Shown here: positions 14,092 through 22,410 of the stretch, one piece after another
Layout of the letters: every line of letters starts with the position of its first letter
Numbering within the stretch: position 1 is the first letter of the stretch
Source: an uncultured Clostridia bacterium
GTDB lineage: Bacteria > Bacillota > Clostridia > Oscillospirales > Acutalibacteraceae
NCBI GenBank assembly: GCA_937896885.1
Contig: CALBNX010000022.1
Span: 1 to 49,025 of the forward strand
DNA length: 49,025 bases
Direction of reading: 5' to 3'
Program-made: the position numbers and the translations under genes
The notes under the pieces: generated by a model
The model's database searches: none
The model's input: only the letters and a program-made list of their open reading frames with translations
What the model was told of the DNA's origin: nothing

Positions 14092-14772
14092 ATGGCTGAA
14101 GAAAATAAGAATCTTGAAAATGAAGATTTAGAAGACGAAGGCGTCGAAGGTCAGAATACTAATACTGATTCTGATGATAATTCTGATAATAAATCAGGCA
14201 ACGATGGTAAGGGTAATAGTGAAAAAACTTTTACTCAGGACCAGGTAACTCGTATGATGACCCGTGAAAAGAATCAGGGTCGTAATTCGGTTTATAAAGA
14301 ACTTGGTATTGACCCAAAGGATTCAAAGATGGTTAATATGTTTAAAGCTTTTGTTGAAAGTCAGAAAACTGAAGAAGAAAAAGCTGCCGAAAAAGAACGT
14401 GAAACTCAGCAAAAGACAAATGAAGCAGAACAGCGTGCTAAGTTTGCAGAAGCTAAAGCCGAAGCAATGATGCTCGGTGTTAAAGCTCAGTATGTTGATG
14501 ATGTTGTAACTTTAGCTCTTGCTAAAATGACTGAGGATTCAGATATTAAAACTATTATCGGCGAACTTAAGACTAAGTATTCAGTTTGGTTTGGTGAATC
14601 TGAAGATGACAATAAGGATTCTAAGAACAAAGCGGGTCAAAAGGGAACAGGTTCTTCAATTAATAATAAGTCAGATAAGGGAGATAAGGGCGATGCCAAT
14701 AAAGGACTTGGTGCTCGTCTCGCTGCTCAGCGTAAATCTGGCAGTAAGAAATCCAGTTATTGGGGTAAATAA
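14092..14772 (+). CDS. Capsid scaffold protein (GP20-like)
   Basis: 226 aa; internal scaffold that guides assembly of the major capsid protein and is then removed. The N-terminus (1-45) is acidic and low complexity, followed by TFTQDQVTRMMTREKNQGRN, the usual start of the scaffold core. Then comes a long coiled coil (about 85-130; EEEKAAEKERETQQKTNEAE) and a C-terminal basic region with a KSSYWGK end that would contact the shell. The order scaffold, decoration, major capsid is standard. The ribosome site is GGAAGGAG. Confidence 0.85.
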   Translation: MAEENKNLENEDLEDEGVEGQNTNTDSDDNSDNKSGNDGKGNSEKTFTQDQVTRMMTREKNQGRNSVYKELGIDPKDSKMVNMFKAFVESQKTEEEKAAEKERETQQKTNEAEQRAKFAEAKAEAMMLGVKAQYVDDVVTLALAKMTEDSDIKTIIGELKTKYSVWFGESEDDNKDSKNKAGQKGTGSSINNKSDKGDKGDANKGLGARLAAQRKSGSKKSSYWGK

Positions 14773-14803
14773 TAATTTATTTTTTTTAAGGAGGTTTAAT
14801 TAA

Positions 14804-15190
14804 ATGTTAAATCGTGATGGTATTTCTAAGACACCTTATGCTGCGTCTAAGCAGATTTTAGCCAATGTTGAACTTCAGAGTTCCGTTGGATGTATTGTAC
14901 CGCAGTCTGCTGGCATAAGTGTAGGAACAAGAAAGATTGTTAAAGCAGGTACACCTATTAAAATTGATTTAATGAATCTGCAGACGGTAGCACAAATTGC
15001 TAATGGTTCAATTGCAATGAATGCAGTCTTACTTCATGACGTCGATGTTACTAATGGCAACGCTAATGGTACAGCGCTCGTGTATGGCTTCGTAAATGTA
15101 AATCGTGTAGAAAGTGATGTAGCTACTGCTATCACTACTGCTCTTGGTGCAACTGGTGTTTCACCTTTGATTGTTTTTATGAAGGTATAA
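14804..15190 (+). CDS. Head decoration/stabilisation protein
   Basis: 128 aa between scaffold and major capsid, the standard place for a decoration protein of the lambda gpD-like or clostridial type. The sequence is small-residue-rich and beta, with the motif NGNANGTALVYGFVNVNRV that recurs in clostridial siphovirus decoration proteins, and ends VSPLIVFMKV. AAGGAGG precedes the ATG. Such proteins bind the outside of the expanded capsid at three-fold sites and lock it. No enzymatic motif is present. Assignment rests on position, size and that motif. Confidence 0.75.
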   Translation: MLNRDGISKTPYAASKQILANVELQSSVGCIVPQSAGISVGTRKIVKAGTPIKIDLMNLQTVAQIANGSIAMNAVLLHDVDVTNGNANGTALVYGFVNVNRVESDVATAITTALGATGVSPLIVFMKV

Positions 15191-15211
15191 AAGGAAAGGA
15201 AGGAAATTAAT

Positions 15212-16258
15212 ATGACTATTTTTGATTTAATGCAGAGCCAGGAGCTCACAGCATATTGGGAAGAGCTTACTCAGGATGAAGCTCCGTATCCCGGTCAGGA
15301 ATTATTCCCTGATGATAAAAAGCGTGGTATTTCTCTGAAGTGGATTAAGGGTAGCAAGGGCTTGCCTGTTGTTCTTAAGACTTCAGCATTTGACGTACAT
15401 GCTATTCCTCGTGCACGTATTGGCTTCGAAAAGCTTACAGCTGAAATGCCTTATTTTAAGGAATCAACATATATTGACGAAGAACTTCGTCAGGAACTTA
15501 ATCTTGTTCTTGAAACAGGAAATCAGGCTTACATTGATTCTGTTATGAATAAGATTTTTGATGATGAAACAAGACTTCTTCGTGGTGCGGCAGCTTCTCG
15601 TGAAAGAATGCGTATGATGGCACTTACTACAGGTGTTGTTTCAATGGTAGCCAATGGTCAGGCATTTACTTTTGATTATGGTGTTACTCATAAGGGTAAC
15701 GTAGCTACCATATGGAGTGACCATACAAATTCAGACCCGATTGAAGATATGCGTATAGCAAAGGAAACTATCCAGGATGAAACTGGTGCTGTTATTACTC
15801 GTGCTATGTGTGATGGCATAACATGGAGACATATCCGTAATAATGAAAAGATTAAGAAGTCAATCTTTGTTCTTACTAACGGTGCGGGCGCTCTTACTGA
15901 TAAGCAGCTTCGTCAGTACATTTTAGATACTCTTGAAATTGATGTAGTTGTCAACGACAAGCGTTACAAGGATGAAAATGAAAATACAATCAAGTTCATG
16001 CCGACAAATACATTTGTTATGTTTCCTGATGGTGAGCTTGGTAAGACATGGTTTGGTACCACTCCGGCTGAATCAGATTTGATGTCCGGTTCAGTTGCAA
16101 ATGTATCAATTACTGATACAGGCGTTGCTGTTACTACAGTTCAGAAAGCCGACCCTGTACAGGTAGAGACTATTGTTTCAATGATTTGTCTTCCTTCTTT
16201 TGAAGCTGCTGACCAGGTTTACATTATGGACACTGCGTCTGTTACATCAGCTGAATAA
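15212..16258 (+). CDS. Major capsid protein (lambda gpE family)
   Basis: 348 aa, normal length for the phage major capsid protein E family with an HK97-like fold. The N-terminus (TIFDLMQSQELTAYWEEL) and the following GxxLFPxxKxxGxxLxWIKG pattern (ELFPDDKKRGISLKWIKG) are diagnostic. It continues through the ARIGFEKL and MPYFKES segments and a C-terminal VSMICLPSFEAADQVYIMDT strand. There is no protease gene nearby, in line with this family not needing prohead cleavage. Codons are those of a highly expressed gene, with more AAG, CGT and CTT than neighbours. The strong site AAGGAAGGAAA precedes the ATG. Confidence 0.92.
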   Translation: MTIFDLMQSQELTAYWEELTQDEAPYPGQELFPDDKKRGISLKWIKGSKGLPVVLKTSAFDVHAIPRARIGFEKLTAEMPYFKESTYIDEELRQELNLVLETGNQAYIDSVMNKIFDDETRLLRGAAASRERMRMMALTTGVVSMVANGQAFTFDYGVTHKGNVATIWSDHTNSDPIEDMRIAKETIQDETGAVITRAMCDGITWRHIRNNEKIKKSIFVLTNGAGALTDKQLRQYILDTLEIDVVVNDKRYKDENENTIKFMPTNTFVMFPDGELGKTWFGTTPAESDLMSGSVANVSITDTGVAVTTVQKADPVQVETIVSMICLPSFEAADQVYIMDTASVTSAE

Positions 16259-16275
16259 AAAAAAGGAGGCTTATT

Positions 16276-16587
16276 ATGGTTAAGATAACAAACGGCAAAA
16301 ATACATTTGAAGTAACTGATGGTGCGTTTAAGGATATTTATTCTCGCCAAGGTTATATACTTGTTCCTGATAAGGCTGCAAATAATCTTGATAATTCTAA
16401 TTCTCACATAAATGAGAAATCAGAAGATGAGAAGTTTATTGATGAAATAATTGAAAAGCCTATTTCTCAGTGGACTAAGGAAGAAATTAAGCGTTTTGCT
16501 GCTTTAAAGGAAATTGATATTTCTAACACTAAGAATGCCGGAGAAGCAAAGGAAATCATAAAGAATTTTCTTGAAGCTCAGAATTAA
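16276..16587 (+). CDS. Small head-associated protein with HeH/SAP-like C-terminus
   Basis: 103 aa immediately after the major capsid gene. The N-terminal strand pair (ITNGKNTFEVTDGAFKDIYSRQGY) is typical of small proteins in this slot. Residues about 65-103 (QWTKEEIKRFAALKEIDIS...AGEAKEIIKNFLE) form a helix-extended-helix/SAP-like unit, known for binding nucleic acid or protein. AAAGGAGGC precedes the ATG. Its job in head or connector assembly is unknown. Confidence 0.75.
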   Translation: MVKITNGKNTFEVTDGAFKDIYSRQGYILVPDKAANNLDNSNSHINEKSEDEKFIDEIIEKPISQWTKEEIKRFAALKEIDISNTKNAGEAKEIIKNFLEAQN

Positions 16588-16598
16588 GGGGTGAAATC

Positions 16599-16853
16599 AT
16601 GATAGATATTGAAAGAATCAGAAAAGAAATACGTGAGGACCAAGTTCCTTATTTTGATGATGAGGACTTTGAATATTATCTTGAAAAAAATCAAAATAAT
16701 GTAAATGCCACTATTTATGAAATGCTTATTATTAAGTCTGAAGATTCTACAATATCTGTTAGTGGTTTATCCACTCAAGATACATCATCTTATTTTAAGC
16801 GTTTGGCATCACGTTATAAGCAATTTAACTCTGGTGTTATTGGAGGAAATTGA
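16599..16853 (+). CDS. Head-tail connector (adaptor) protein
   Basis: 84 aa, all-helical, in the slot of the adaptor that sits below the portal (HK97 gp6/SPP1 gp15 type). The pattern IRKEIREDQVPYFDDEDFEYYLEKN followed by a helix ending in FKRLASRYKQF fits short clostridial adaptors. The protein is shorter than SPP1 gp15, so the call rests partly on order. It starts after AAGGGGTGAAATC. The next gene follows at once, with its ribosome site inside this gene. Confidence 0.7.
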   Translation: MIDIERIRKEIREDQVPYFDDEDFEYYLEKNQNNVNATIYEMLIIKSEDSTISVSGLSTQDTSSYFKRLASRYKQFNSGVIGGN

Positions 16854-16855
16854 TT

Positions 16856-17245
16856 ATGGCAATTAATACAAAGTTCGAAGCTTATAAAATTAAAAGAGAG
16901 CTTAAAAAAAGTGGTTCTGATTTTAAATTTATAAGAGCAAACAGGAATGATTTTGGTGAGCCTATAGATAATAAAGGTGAGAGTATAGGAAAAATTAAAG
17001 GTCTTTATCATGAGCAAAACAGTAATGTAAAAATTACATTAGGTGATACCACTCAATATCGCACTAAAAAAATTCCAATGATTCTTTGTTTATATGAAGA
17101 TGTCAATTCGTTAAACTTAATGGTTGATGATATTGTTGAGATTAATTCAAAGAAGTTTAAAGTAACTGGAGTTATTAACATACAGGAATGGAATATCATT
17201 TCTGATATATCATTAGAGGTGATAGATAATGGCTTTCCAGCTTAA
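16856..17245 (+). CDS. Head closure protein
   Basis: 129 aa. ATG 16856 is chosen 9 nt after GGAGG (16842-16846); an upstream TTG at 16850 is too close to that site. The sequence is beta-rich with the late motif VDDIVEINSKKFKVTGVINIQEWNI, resembling head-closure/stopper proteins (SPP1 gp16-like) that plug the portal after packaging. It overlaps the following gene by 17 bp. The order adaptor, closure, neck/tail completion, tail terminator, tube is conserved in such phages and supports the call more than the sequence itself. Confidence 0.7.
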   Translation: MAINTKFEAYKIKRELKKSGSDFKFIRANRNDFGEPIDNKGESIGKIKGLYHEQNSNVKITLGDTTQYRTKKIPMILCLYEDVNSLNLMVDDIVEINSKKFKVTGVINIQEWNIISDISLEVIDNGFPA

Positions 17246-17591
17246 TTATAACGAAAGTACATTAAAAAAAAATCTTGATAAACTTGGTGTAAAATTTGGA
17301 GCGCTTATTTTAATGTATTCTGCTACTAAAGCTAGTGAATTACAGTATAAAATGAAAGTAAATAGACCTTGGACTGATAGAACTGGCATGGCAAAAGCAC
17401 TGCTTTCAGCCAAGGTCTCTCAACCAAATGAGCATCTTATACGAATTACACTTGCTCATGGTGTTAGTTATGGTATCTGGTTAGAATTGGCGAATGAAAA
17501 AAATTATGCTATAATAGCCCCTACTATCAGAGATGAAAGTCCAAGAATTGTTGCAGACCTTGATAACCTAATGAATAAATTAAAGTTATGA
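17229..17591 (+). CDS. HK97 gp10-like neck/tail completion protein
   Basis: 120 aa. It contains the family signature WTDRTGMAKALLSA (residues 48-61) and HGVSYGIWLELANEKNYAIIAPTI, as in HK97 gp10-like proteins. These act at the head-tail junction during tail completion. The ribosome site AGAGGTGATAG lies in the end of the head closure gene. Length is close to the usual 110-150 aa. The neighbouring small genes are consecutive neck components. Confidence 0.85.
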   Translation: MAFQLNYNESTLKKNLDKLGVKFGALILMYSATKASELQYKMKVNRPWTDRTGMAKALLSAKVSQPNEHLIRITLAHGVSYGIWLELANEKNYAIIAPTIRDESPRIVADLDNLMNKLKL

Positions 17592-17602
17592 GGTGATATA
17601 TC

Positions 17603-17980
17603 ATGATTGATACAAGTAGTTTTAAATATGCGAATTCAAGATGGCAAGATATTTTTTTACATTTAAAAAATAAAGGTTTTGATGTATATTCTCCCGGCAT
17701 AAAAACTGGTGAATGTACATCAAAATATATCGTTATAAAAAATGATGGCTCAAGTAAACATTTATCAGTTAGTTCTGATGAAGATTTTTATGCAGTAATG
17801 TGCTATGTACCTAAAGATAAATATAGTTTGCTTGAACCCTTTATACAAGAAGTAAAACTTAAAATGAAAGAATTGGAGCCTATGATTTTACCTTATGGTA
17901 GTCAAACTCCAAGTTATTATGATGATAGCTTAAAAGCTCATATGATTAGCATTGAGTATAAGAATTACAAGAAAATCTAA
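17603..17980 (+). CDS. Tail terminator protein (probable)
   Basis: 125 aa between the gp10-like gene and the major tail protein gene, the usual slot of the tail terminator that caps the tube and docks it to the head. The alternating strands and helix (YIVIKNDGSSKHLSVSSDEDFYAVMCYVP, then LEPFIQEVKLKMKELEPMI) and the late SIEYKNYKK strand fit minor tail/terminator proteins of Gram-positive siphoviruses. TGAGGTGATATATC precedes the ATG. There is no catalytic motif. Confidence 0.72.
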   Translation: MIDTSSFKYANSRWQDIFLHLKNKGFDVYSPGIKTGECTSKYIVIKNDGSSKHLSVSSDEDFYAVMCYVPKDKYSLLEPFIQEVKLKMKELEPMILPYGSQTPSYYDDSLKAHMISIEYKNYKKI

Positions 17981-17994
17981 AGGAGGATTTGCTA

Positions 17995-18570
17995 ATGGGT
18001 GATAATGTTAAAAAGTCAAAAGCGGAAATCGCGACAATTGATGTGTGTCTTGTAACTATTGAGACAGCCAGTGGTGAATTTGGTTTTGATACTTCTAATA
18101 AGATTGAAGTCGCTCCTCAGATTGAAGAGCAGGATGCAGTTAAGTTGGTTGTAAAGGGCATACTTCGTGCTCAGAAGCCTAAGGTAAGTACTATCACTGG
18201 TAATGAAATTACACTTACTGATAATGTATTTAATCCCGAACTTGTTCTTATTCTTCAGGGTGGTACTATTAAGTATGATGCTGAAGACACAAATAAGATT
18301 ACTGGTTATGCCCCACCTGTTGCAGGTTCATCTGACAAGGGTGAAGTCTTTAAATTAAATGCATATTCTGCCCAGTATGATGCGTCTGGTCAGATTGTTC
18401 AGTATGAAAAGATTACTTATCCTAACTGTCAGGGTACCCCTGTTGCGTTTGGTTCCGAAGATGGTGTATTTCGTGCCTCCGCATATACTATTAATAGTGC
18501 ACCTAAAACAGGTGAAGCACCGTATGATATTAATTATGTATCATCTCTTCCTGTTCTTCAGGATGTATAA
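17995..18570 (+). CDS. Major tail tube protein
   Basis: 191 aa. ATG 17995 lies 8 nt after AAAGGAGGA. The protein is beta-rich with the tube-protein layout: an N-terminal strand pair (IATIDVCLVTIETASG), IEEQDAVKLVVKGILRAQKP, LTDNVFNPELVLILQGG in the centre and a long beta C-terminus. Codon use is biased as in the major capsid gene, consistent with high copy number. It polymerises as hexameric rings around the tape measure. Position directly before the tail chaperones supports the call. Confidence 0.85.
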   Translation: MGDNVKKSKAEIATIDVCLVTIETASGEFGFDTSNKIEVAPQIEEQDAVKLVVKGILRAQKPKVSTITGNEITLTDNVFNPELVLILQGGTIKYDAEDTNKITGYAPPVAGSSDKGEVFKLNAYSAQYDASGQIVQYEKITYPNCQGTPVAFGSEDGVFRASAYTINSAPKTGEAPYDINYVSSLPVLQDV

Positions 18571-18589
18571 TTAAATTAATGAAAGGAAA

Positions 18590-19096
18590 ATGAGAAGCAT
18601 GGAAAACATGTATTATAATAATAAAGGTATATCTATGGGTCAAACAGGAATGTTACCCACTCAACCTATTCATGAGCAAGTCACACCTATAAATTGTGAT
18701 ATTGCAATGAATATTACTTCTGCTCATGATTTGCAGGTTTATTCAGGAGGTGTAGTTATTCGTCTTCCTGATTTTGCGGAAGGTCAGCCTTTTGTTGCCC
18801 GTGTTCGTAGACCAAGCTTATTAGTTTTAGCTAAGTCAGGAAAGATTCCTAATTCATTATTGACAGCTGCAGGCGAATTGTTTGCCAAAGGTAATAGTGG
18901 TATGGACCCTGATAATGATAAAATGCTTGCTGATATGTATGATATTATGCGTATTGTTTGTGAGTCAGCTCTTATTCAGCCTACTTTATCTGAGATTGAA
19001 GCAAGTAATCTTGAATTATCAGACGAACAGATGATGGCAATCTTTAATTATTCCCAAGCGGGTGTAAAAGCATTAGAATCCTTTCGTAAAGAGTAA
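18590..19096 (+). CDS. Tail assembly chaperone, G-type
   Basis: 168 aa; G component of the G/GT pair that keeps the tape measure protein soluble during tail assembly. The start is uncertain between ATG 18590 (close to GAAAGGA) and ATG 18599. The segment VIRLPDFAEGQPFVARVRRPSLLVLAKSGKIPNSLL is typical of clostridial tail chaperones. The stop TAA (19094-19096) is followed within 10 bp by a perfect 12-bp hairpin, and a second frame continues into the T part, so a shifted, longer product is expected. Confidence 0.85.
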   Translation: MRSMENMYYNNKGISMGQTGMLPTQPIHEQVTPINCDIAMNITSAHDLQVYSGGVVIRLPDFAEGQPFVARVRRPSLLVLAKSGKIPNSLLTAAGELFAKGNSGMDPDNDKMLADMYDIMRIVCESALIQPTLSEIEASNLELSDEQMMAIFNYSQAGVKALESFRKE

Positions 19097-19153
19097 AAAG
19101 ATATTAAGTGTGCTGGGTTTGGCAAATACATACAAATGTCGACCCAGCACACT
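19082..19153 (+). promoter_or_regulatory. Programmed frameshift signal with 12-bp stem-loop
   Basis: The T frame is +1 relative to G and is open only from 19077. In the 20-bp overlap two +1-prone sites occur: TTT-C (19082-19085) and AAA-G (19088-19091), the second immediately before the GAG-TAA end of G. Downstream, AGTGTGCTGGGT (19107-19118) pairs perfectly with ACCCAGCACACT (19142-19153) around a 23-nt loop. No T-tract follows, so this is not a terminator. A -2 shift would give the same frame. Confidence 0.65.
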
Positions 19154-19301
19154 TATTGACATTTATGACCCATACACTGCCTTTTGTTTTGATGAAGCTT
19201 GTGCATATATAATAAGACAATTGGAAGATGGTAAAGAGCCCACTTTCAAACAAAAATTTAAGTCTTTTACTGATATGTATAAATATTACACAAATAATTA
19301 A
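19110..19301 (+). CDS. Tail assembly chaperone, T extension (made by frameshift)
   Basis: 63 residues from the first possible independent start (GTG), but no ribosome site precedes it and the frame is open back to 19077, so it is best read as the C-terminal part of a G-T fusion. With a +1 shift at TTT-C, G sequence ending ALESF would continue VKSKKILSVLGLANTY. The body contains FCFDEACAYIIRQLEDGKEP, the conserved core of T-type extensions that bind the tape measure. The tape measure gene begins 13 bp downstream. Confidence 0.75.
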   Translation: MLGLANTYKCRPSTLIDIYDPYTAFCFDEACAYIIRQLEDGKEPTFKQKFKSFTDMYKYYTNN

Positions 19302-19314
19302 AGAAGGTGAGAGT

Positions 19315-22300
19315 ATGGCTATTGATGCTGGTTCAGCTGTCGGTTATTTAGACCTTGATATTTCTGGGTTTTTGGCTAATTTAAAGTCTGCACAAACTGA
19401 AGCTGACTTAGCGAGCAAAAATATTGTAACTAAAATAGGTACAAATCTTAAAAGTGCTGGCACAAAATTAACATCTGCAGGTTCAACTCTTACTAAAACA
19501 GTCACAGCTCCTTTATTAGGTGTTGGTGTAGCAGGATTAAAAGTTGCTACTGATTTTGAAAAAGGTATGTCCCAAGTTCAAGCTATTTCTGGTTCTACTG
19601 GAAAACAGCTTAATAGCTTGAAAGAAAAAGCTATTGAACTTGGTGCTGATACAGCTTTTAGTGCTAATGAAGTTGCTGAAGCTATGACTGAGATGGCAAA
19701 AGCAGGTTGGGGTTCTGAACAAATTATAGCAGGTATGAGCGGAGTTCTTGCTGCAGCTGCCGCATCTGGTGAAGGACTTGCTTCTGTATCTACAATTGTT
19801 GCTGATGCAATTACCGGATTTGGTATGGAAGCACAAGAATCAACTCGTATTGCTGATTTATTAACTCAAGCTGCAAATAGTGGTACAATTGGAATTTCTG
19901 ACCTTGGTGAATCATTTAAGTATATTGCTCCTGTTGCAGGTGCAATGGGTTTAAGCGTTGAAGATGTAACAACAGCAATTTCTGCTATGTCTATGGCTGG
20001 CATTAAAGGTTCTCAAGCTGGTACAAGTTTAAGAACAACATTAACCAATATGGTTAAACCTACTGATGCAATGGCTGCTGCAATGGATAAACTCGGAATA
20101 TCAGCAACAAATTCTGACGGGACAATGAAGTCTTTGGATGGAATTGTTGCTAATTTACGTGATTCTTTTTCTGGTTTAACTGAAGCTGAGAAAGCAAAAT
20201 ATGCTGCTACTATTGCCGGTAAACAAGGTATGTCCGGTATGCTTGCACTTTTAAATCTTACTGAAGAAGAATATAATGCAATTGCTGAAAGTATGGATAA
20301 TGCAAGTGGAGTAGCTGAAAAAACTGCTTCAGTTATGCAAGATAATCTTTCATCTAAAATTGAACAATTAGGAGGTGCTTTAGAAAGCTTAGCTATTAAA
20401 TTGGCTGATTATATAATTCCATATATAAGACAGTTTGTTGAATGGCTAACAGCTCTTATTGATAAATTTACAGCGCTTGATGCAGGAACTCAAAAGACGA
20501 TTCTTAAATTTGTAGGTTTTGCAGCAGCGATAGGACCTATACTTGCTATCTTTGGAAAGTTAACTTCTGGTATTGGAAGTACTATAACTGCTTTTGGAAA
20601 ATTTCCAAGTGTTATAAATACTGTAACTACAAAAATTAAGCATGTTGGTGAAGCATATAATCTTGCTAAAGCAGGAATGACAGGATTTGCCTCTCAAACA
20701 TCAAAACTTGGTACAGCTTTAGCAGGAATTACCGGACCCATGATTGCTATAGTTGCTGTAATAGCTTTGGTAATTGCAGCTTTTGTTTCACTGTGGAAAA
20801 ATAATGAAGAATTTAGAAATAAAGTAATAGAAATCTGGAATGGTTTAAAAGAAAAATTTCAATCATTTGCTCAAGGGATTGTAGATAGGTTAAATGCTTT
20901 AGGTTTTAGCTTTGAAAGTATAACTGAAGTAATTAGCACTGTTTGGAATGAATTTTGTGAATTGCTCGCACCAGTTTTTGAAGGTGCATTTTCTATAATC
21001 AGTTCAATATTAGGAACAGTTTTTGATATAATTACTGGTATGTTAGATGTATTTATTGGTCTATTTACTGGTAATTGGGAACAGTTCTGGAATGGTATTA
21101 AAGAATATTTCTCAGCCATTTGGGATGGTATTAAAGGAATCTTTGAATCTGTTATAAATATTATTAAAGGAATCTTTGATACAATTCTTAGTTGGTTTGG
21201 CACAAGTTGGGATGAGTGCTGGACTAAAGTTAAAGATACTTTTGTAAATATTTGGAATAATATTACATCATTTTTATCAACTGCTTGGGATACAATTAAA
21301 AATGCCGTGCAAGTTGGAATTATGTTTATTGTTGAATTATTTAAGGCAGCATTCAACTTAATTACTCTTCCATTTAGATTCATTTGGGAAAATTGTAAAG
21401 ATATTATTATTCCTATATGGGAATCAATAAAGGAGATTATTTCTGGTGCGTTAACTGCAATTAAAGAAAAAATAACAACTATATGGAACAATGTTAAGAC
21501 TTTCTTTACAACAGTTTGGAATGCTATAAGCTTAATTGTTAGTTCTGTTTGGGATTCTATTAGCTCTAAAATATCGTCCGTTATAAATACAATCAAAGAT
21601 TTTATTAGTTCAGTATTTAATTCAATTAAATCAACTGTTTCAAGTATTTGGAATGGTATTAAAGAAGCAATAACTGGACCAATGAATTCAGCCAAAAGTT
21701 CTATTACATCAATATTTGATAGTATTAAGGAAAAAATTTCTACTACACTTACTAATGTAAAGAAAACTGTTACAGATATTATAGAATCAATCAAGAGTAA
21801 ATTTAATTTTTCATGGTCTTTGCCTAAATTAAAGATGCCTCACTTTAAGATTGATGGTGAATTTAGTTTAAGCCCTCCCTCTGTTCCTAAGTTTAGTATT
21901 GATTGGTATAATAAAGCAATGAATAAAGGAATGATTCTTAATACTGCCACTATTTTTGGTTTTGATTCAAGTACAGGAAAATTTTTAGCAGGTGGAGAAT
22001 CTGGCAGTGAAACTATTGTTGGTACCAATAGTCTAATGAAAATGATTAAATTAGCTGTGGAAGAAAGTACTTTAAAAATGCTTAAGACACTTTCTGAATA
22101 TTTTGATATTATTTTTGAAAATATTAAATATATTAATGAAAGTCTTGCATATAATATTGGACGTCTTATTGATATAAGTTATGAACTCGTTGAATCATGT
22201 GATGACCTTGGTTATATTGCTTATGAAGAATTTACTAAACATAAGCAGCGACATAATAAGTTGGTAGATTCTAAAAATAATAATAATACAACTGGCGATA

Positions 22301-22392
22301 CATTTATCTTTAATAGTCCTAAACCTATCGATGAGATTGAAGCAGCTAAGCAAATGAAACGAACAAAACGTGACCTTGCTGAAGGATTTTAA
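19315..22392 (+). CDS. Tail tape measure protein (TP901 core)
   Basis: 1025 aa; start at ATG 19315 after GAAGGTGAGAGT. It fixes tail length and passes DNA into the host. Residues about 65-390 are the TP901-type core (FEKGMSQVQAISGS, AFSANEVAEAMTEMAKAG, GTSLRTTLTNMVKP). A hydrophobic helix follows near 470-500 (GPMIAIVAVIALVIAAFVSLW). Residues about 500-830 are amphipathic repeats with regularly spaced Trp (FWNGIKEYFSAIWDGIKGIF and similar). At about 1.5 angstrom per residue a tail near 150 nm is predicted. A long frame on the opposite strand here is a by-product of the repeats. Confidence 0.95.
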   Translation: MAIDAGSAVGYLDLDISGFLANLKSAQTEADLASKNIVTKIGTNLKSAGTKLTSAGSTLTKTVTAPLLGVGVAGLKVATDFEKGMSQVQAISGSTGKQLNSLKEKAIELGADTAFSANEVAEAMTEMAKAGWGSEQIIAGMSGVLAAAAASGEGLASVSTIVADAITGFGMEAQESTRIADLLTQAANSGTIGISDLGESFKYIAPVAGAMGLSVEDVTTAISAMSMAGIKGSQAGTSLRTTLTNMVKPTDAMAAAMDKLGISATNSDGTMKSLDGIVANLRDSFSGLTEAEKAKYAATIAGKQGMSGMLALLNLTEEEYNAIAESMDNASGVAEKTASVMQDNLSSKIEQLGGALESLAIKLADYIIPYIRQFVEWLTALIDKFTALDAGTQKTILKFVGFAAAIGPILAIFGKLTSGIGSTITAFGKFPSVINTVTTKIKHVGEAYNLAKAGMTGFASQTSKLGTALAGITGPMIAIVAVIALVIAAFVSLWKNNEEFRNKVIEIWNGLKEKFQSFAQGIVDRLNALGFSFESITEVISTVWNEFCELLAPVFEGAFSIISSILGTVFDIITGMLDVFIGLFTGNWEQFWNGIKEYFSAIWDGIKGIFESVINIIKGIFDTILSWFGTSWDECWTKVKDTFVNIWNNITSFLSTAWDTIKNAVQVGIMFIVELFKAAFNLITLPFRFIWENCKDIIIPIWESIKEIISGALTAIKEKITTIWNNVKTFFTTVWNAISLIVSSVWDSISSKISSVINTIKDFISSVFNSIKSTVSSIWNGIKEAITGPMNSAKSSITSIFDSIKEKISTTLTNVKKTVTDIIESIKSKFNFSWSLPKLKMPHFKIDGEFSLSPPSVPKFSIDWYNKAMNKGMILNTATIFGFDSSTGKFLAGGESGSETIVGTNSLMKMIKLAVEESTLKMLKTLSEYFDIIFENIKYINESLAYNIGRLIDISYELVESCDDLGYIAYEEFTKHKQRHNKLVDSKNNNNTTGDTFIFNSPKPIDEIEAAKQMKRTKRDLAEGF

Positions 22393-22410
22393 AAAAAGGA
22401 GTTGATATAT

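Noticed and set aside
20871..21794. 307-codon frame on the - strand inside the tape measure gene
   Set aside because: Antisense shadow of the Trp/Ile-rich repeats of the tape measure protein; no ribosome site and every convincing gene is on the + strand.
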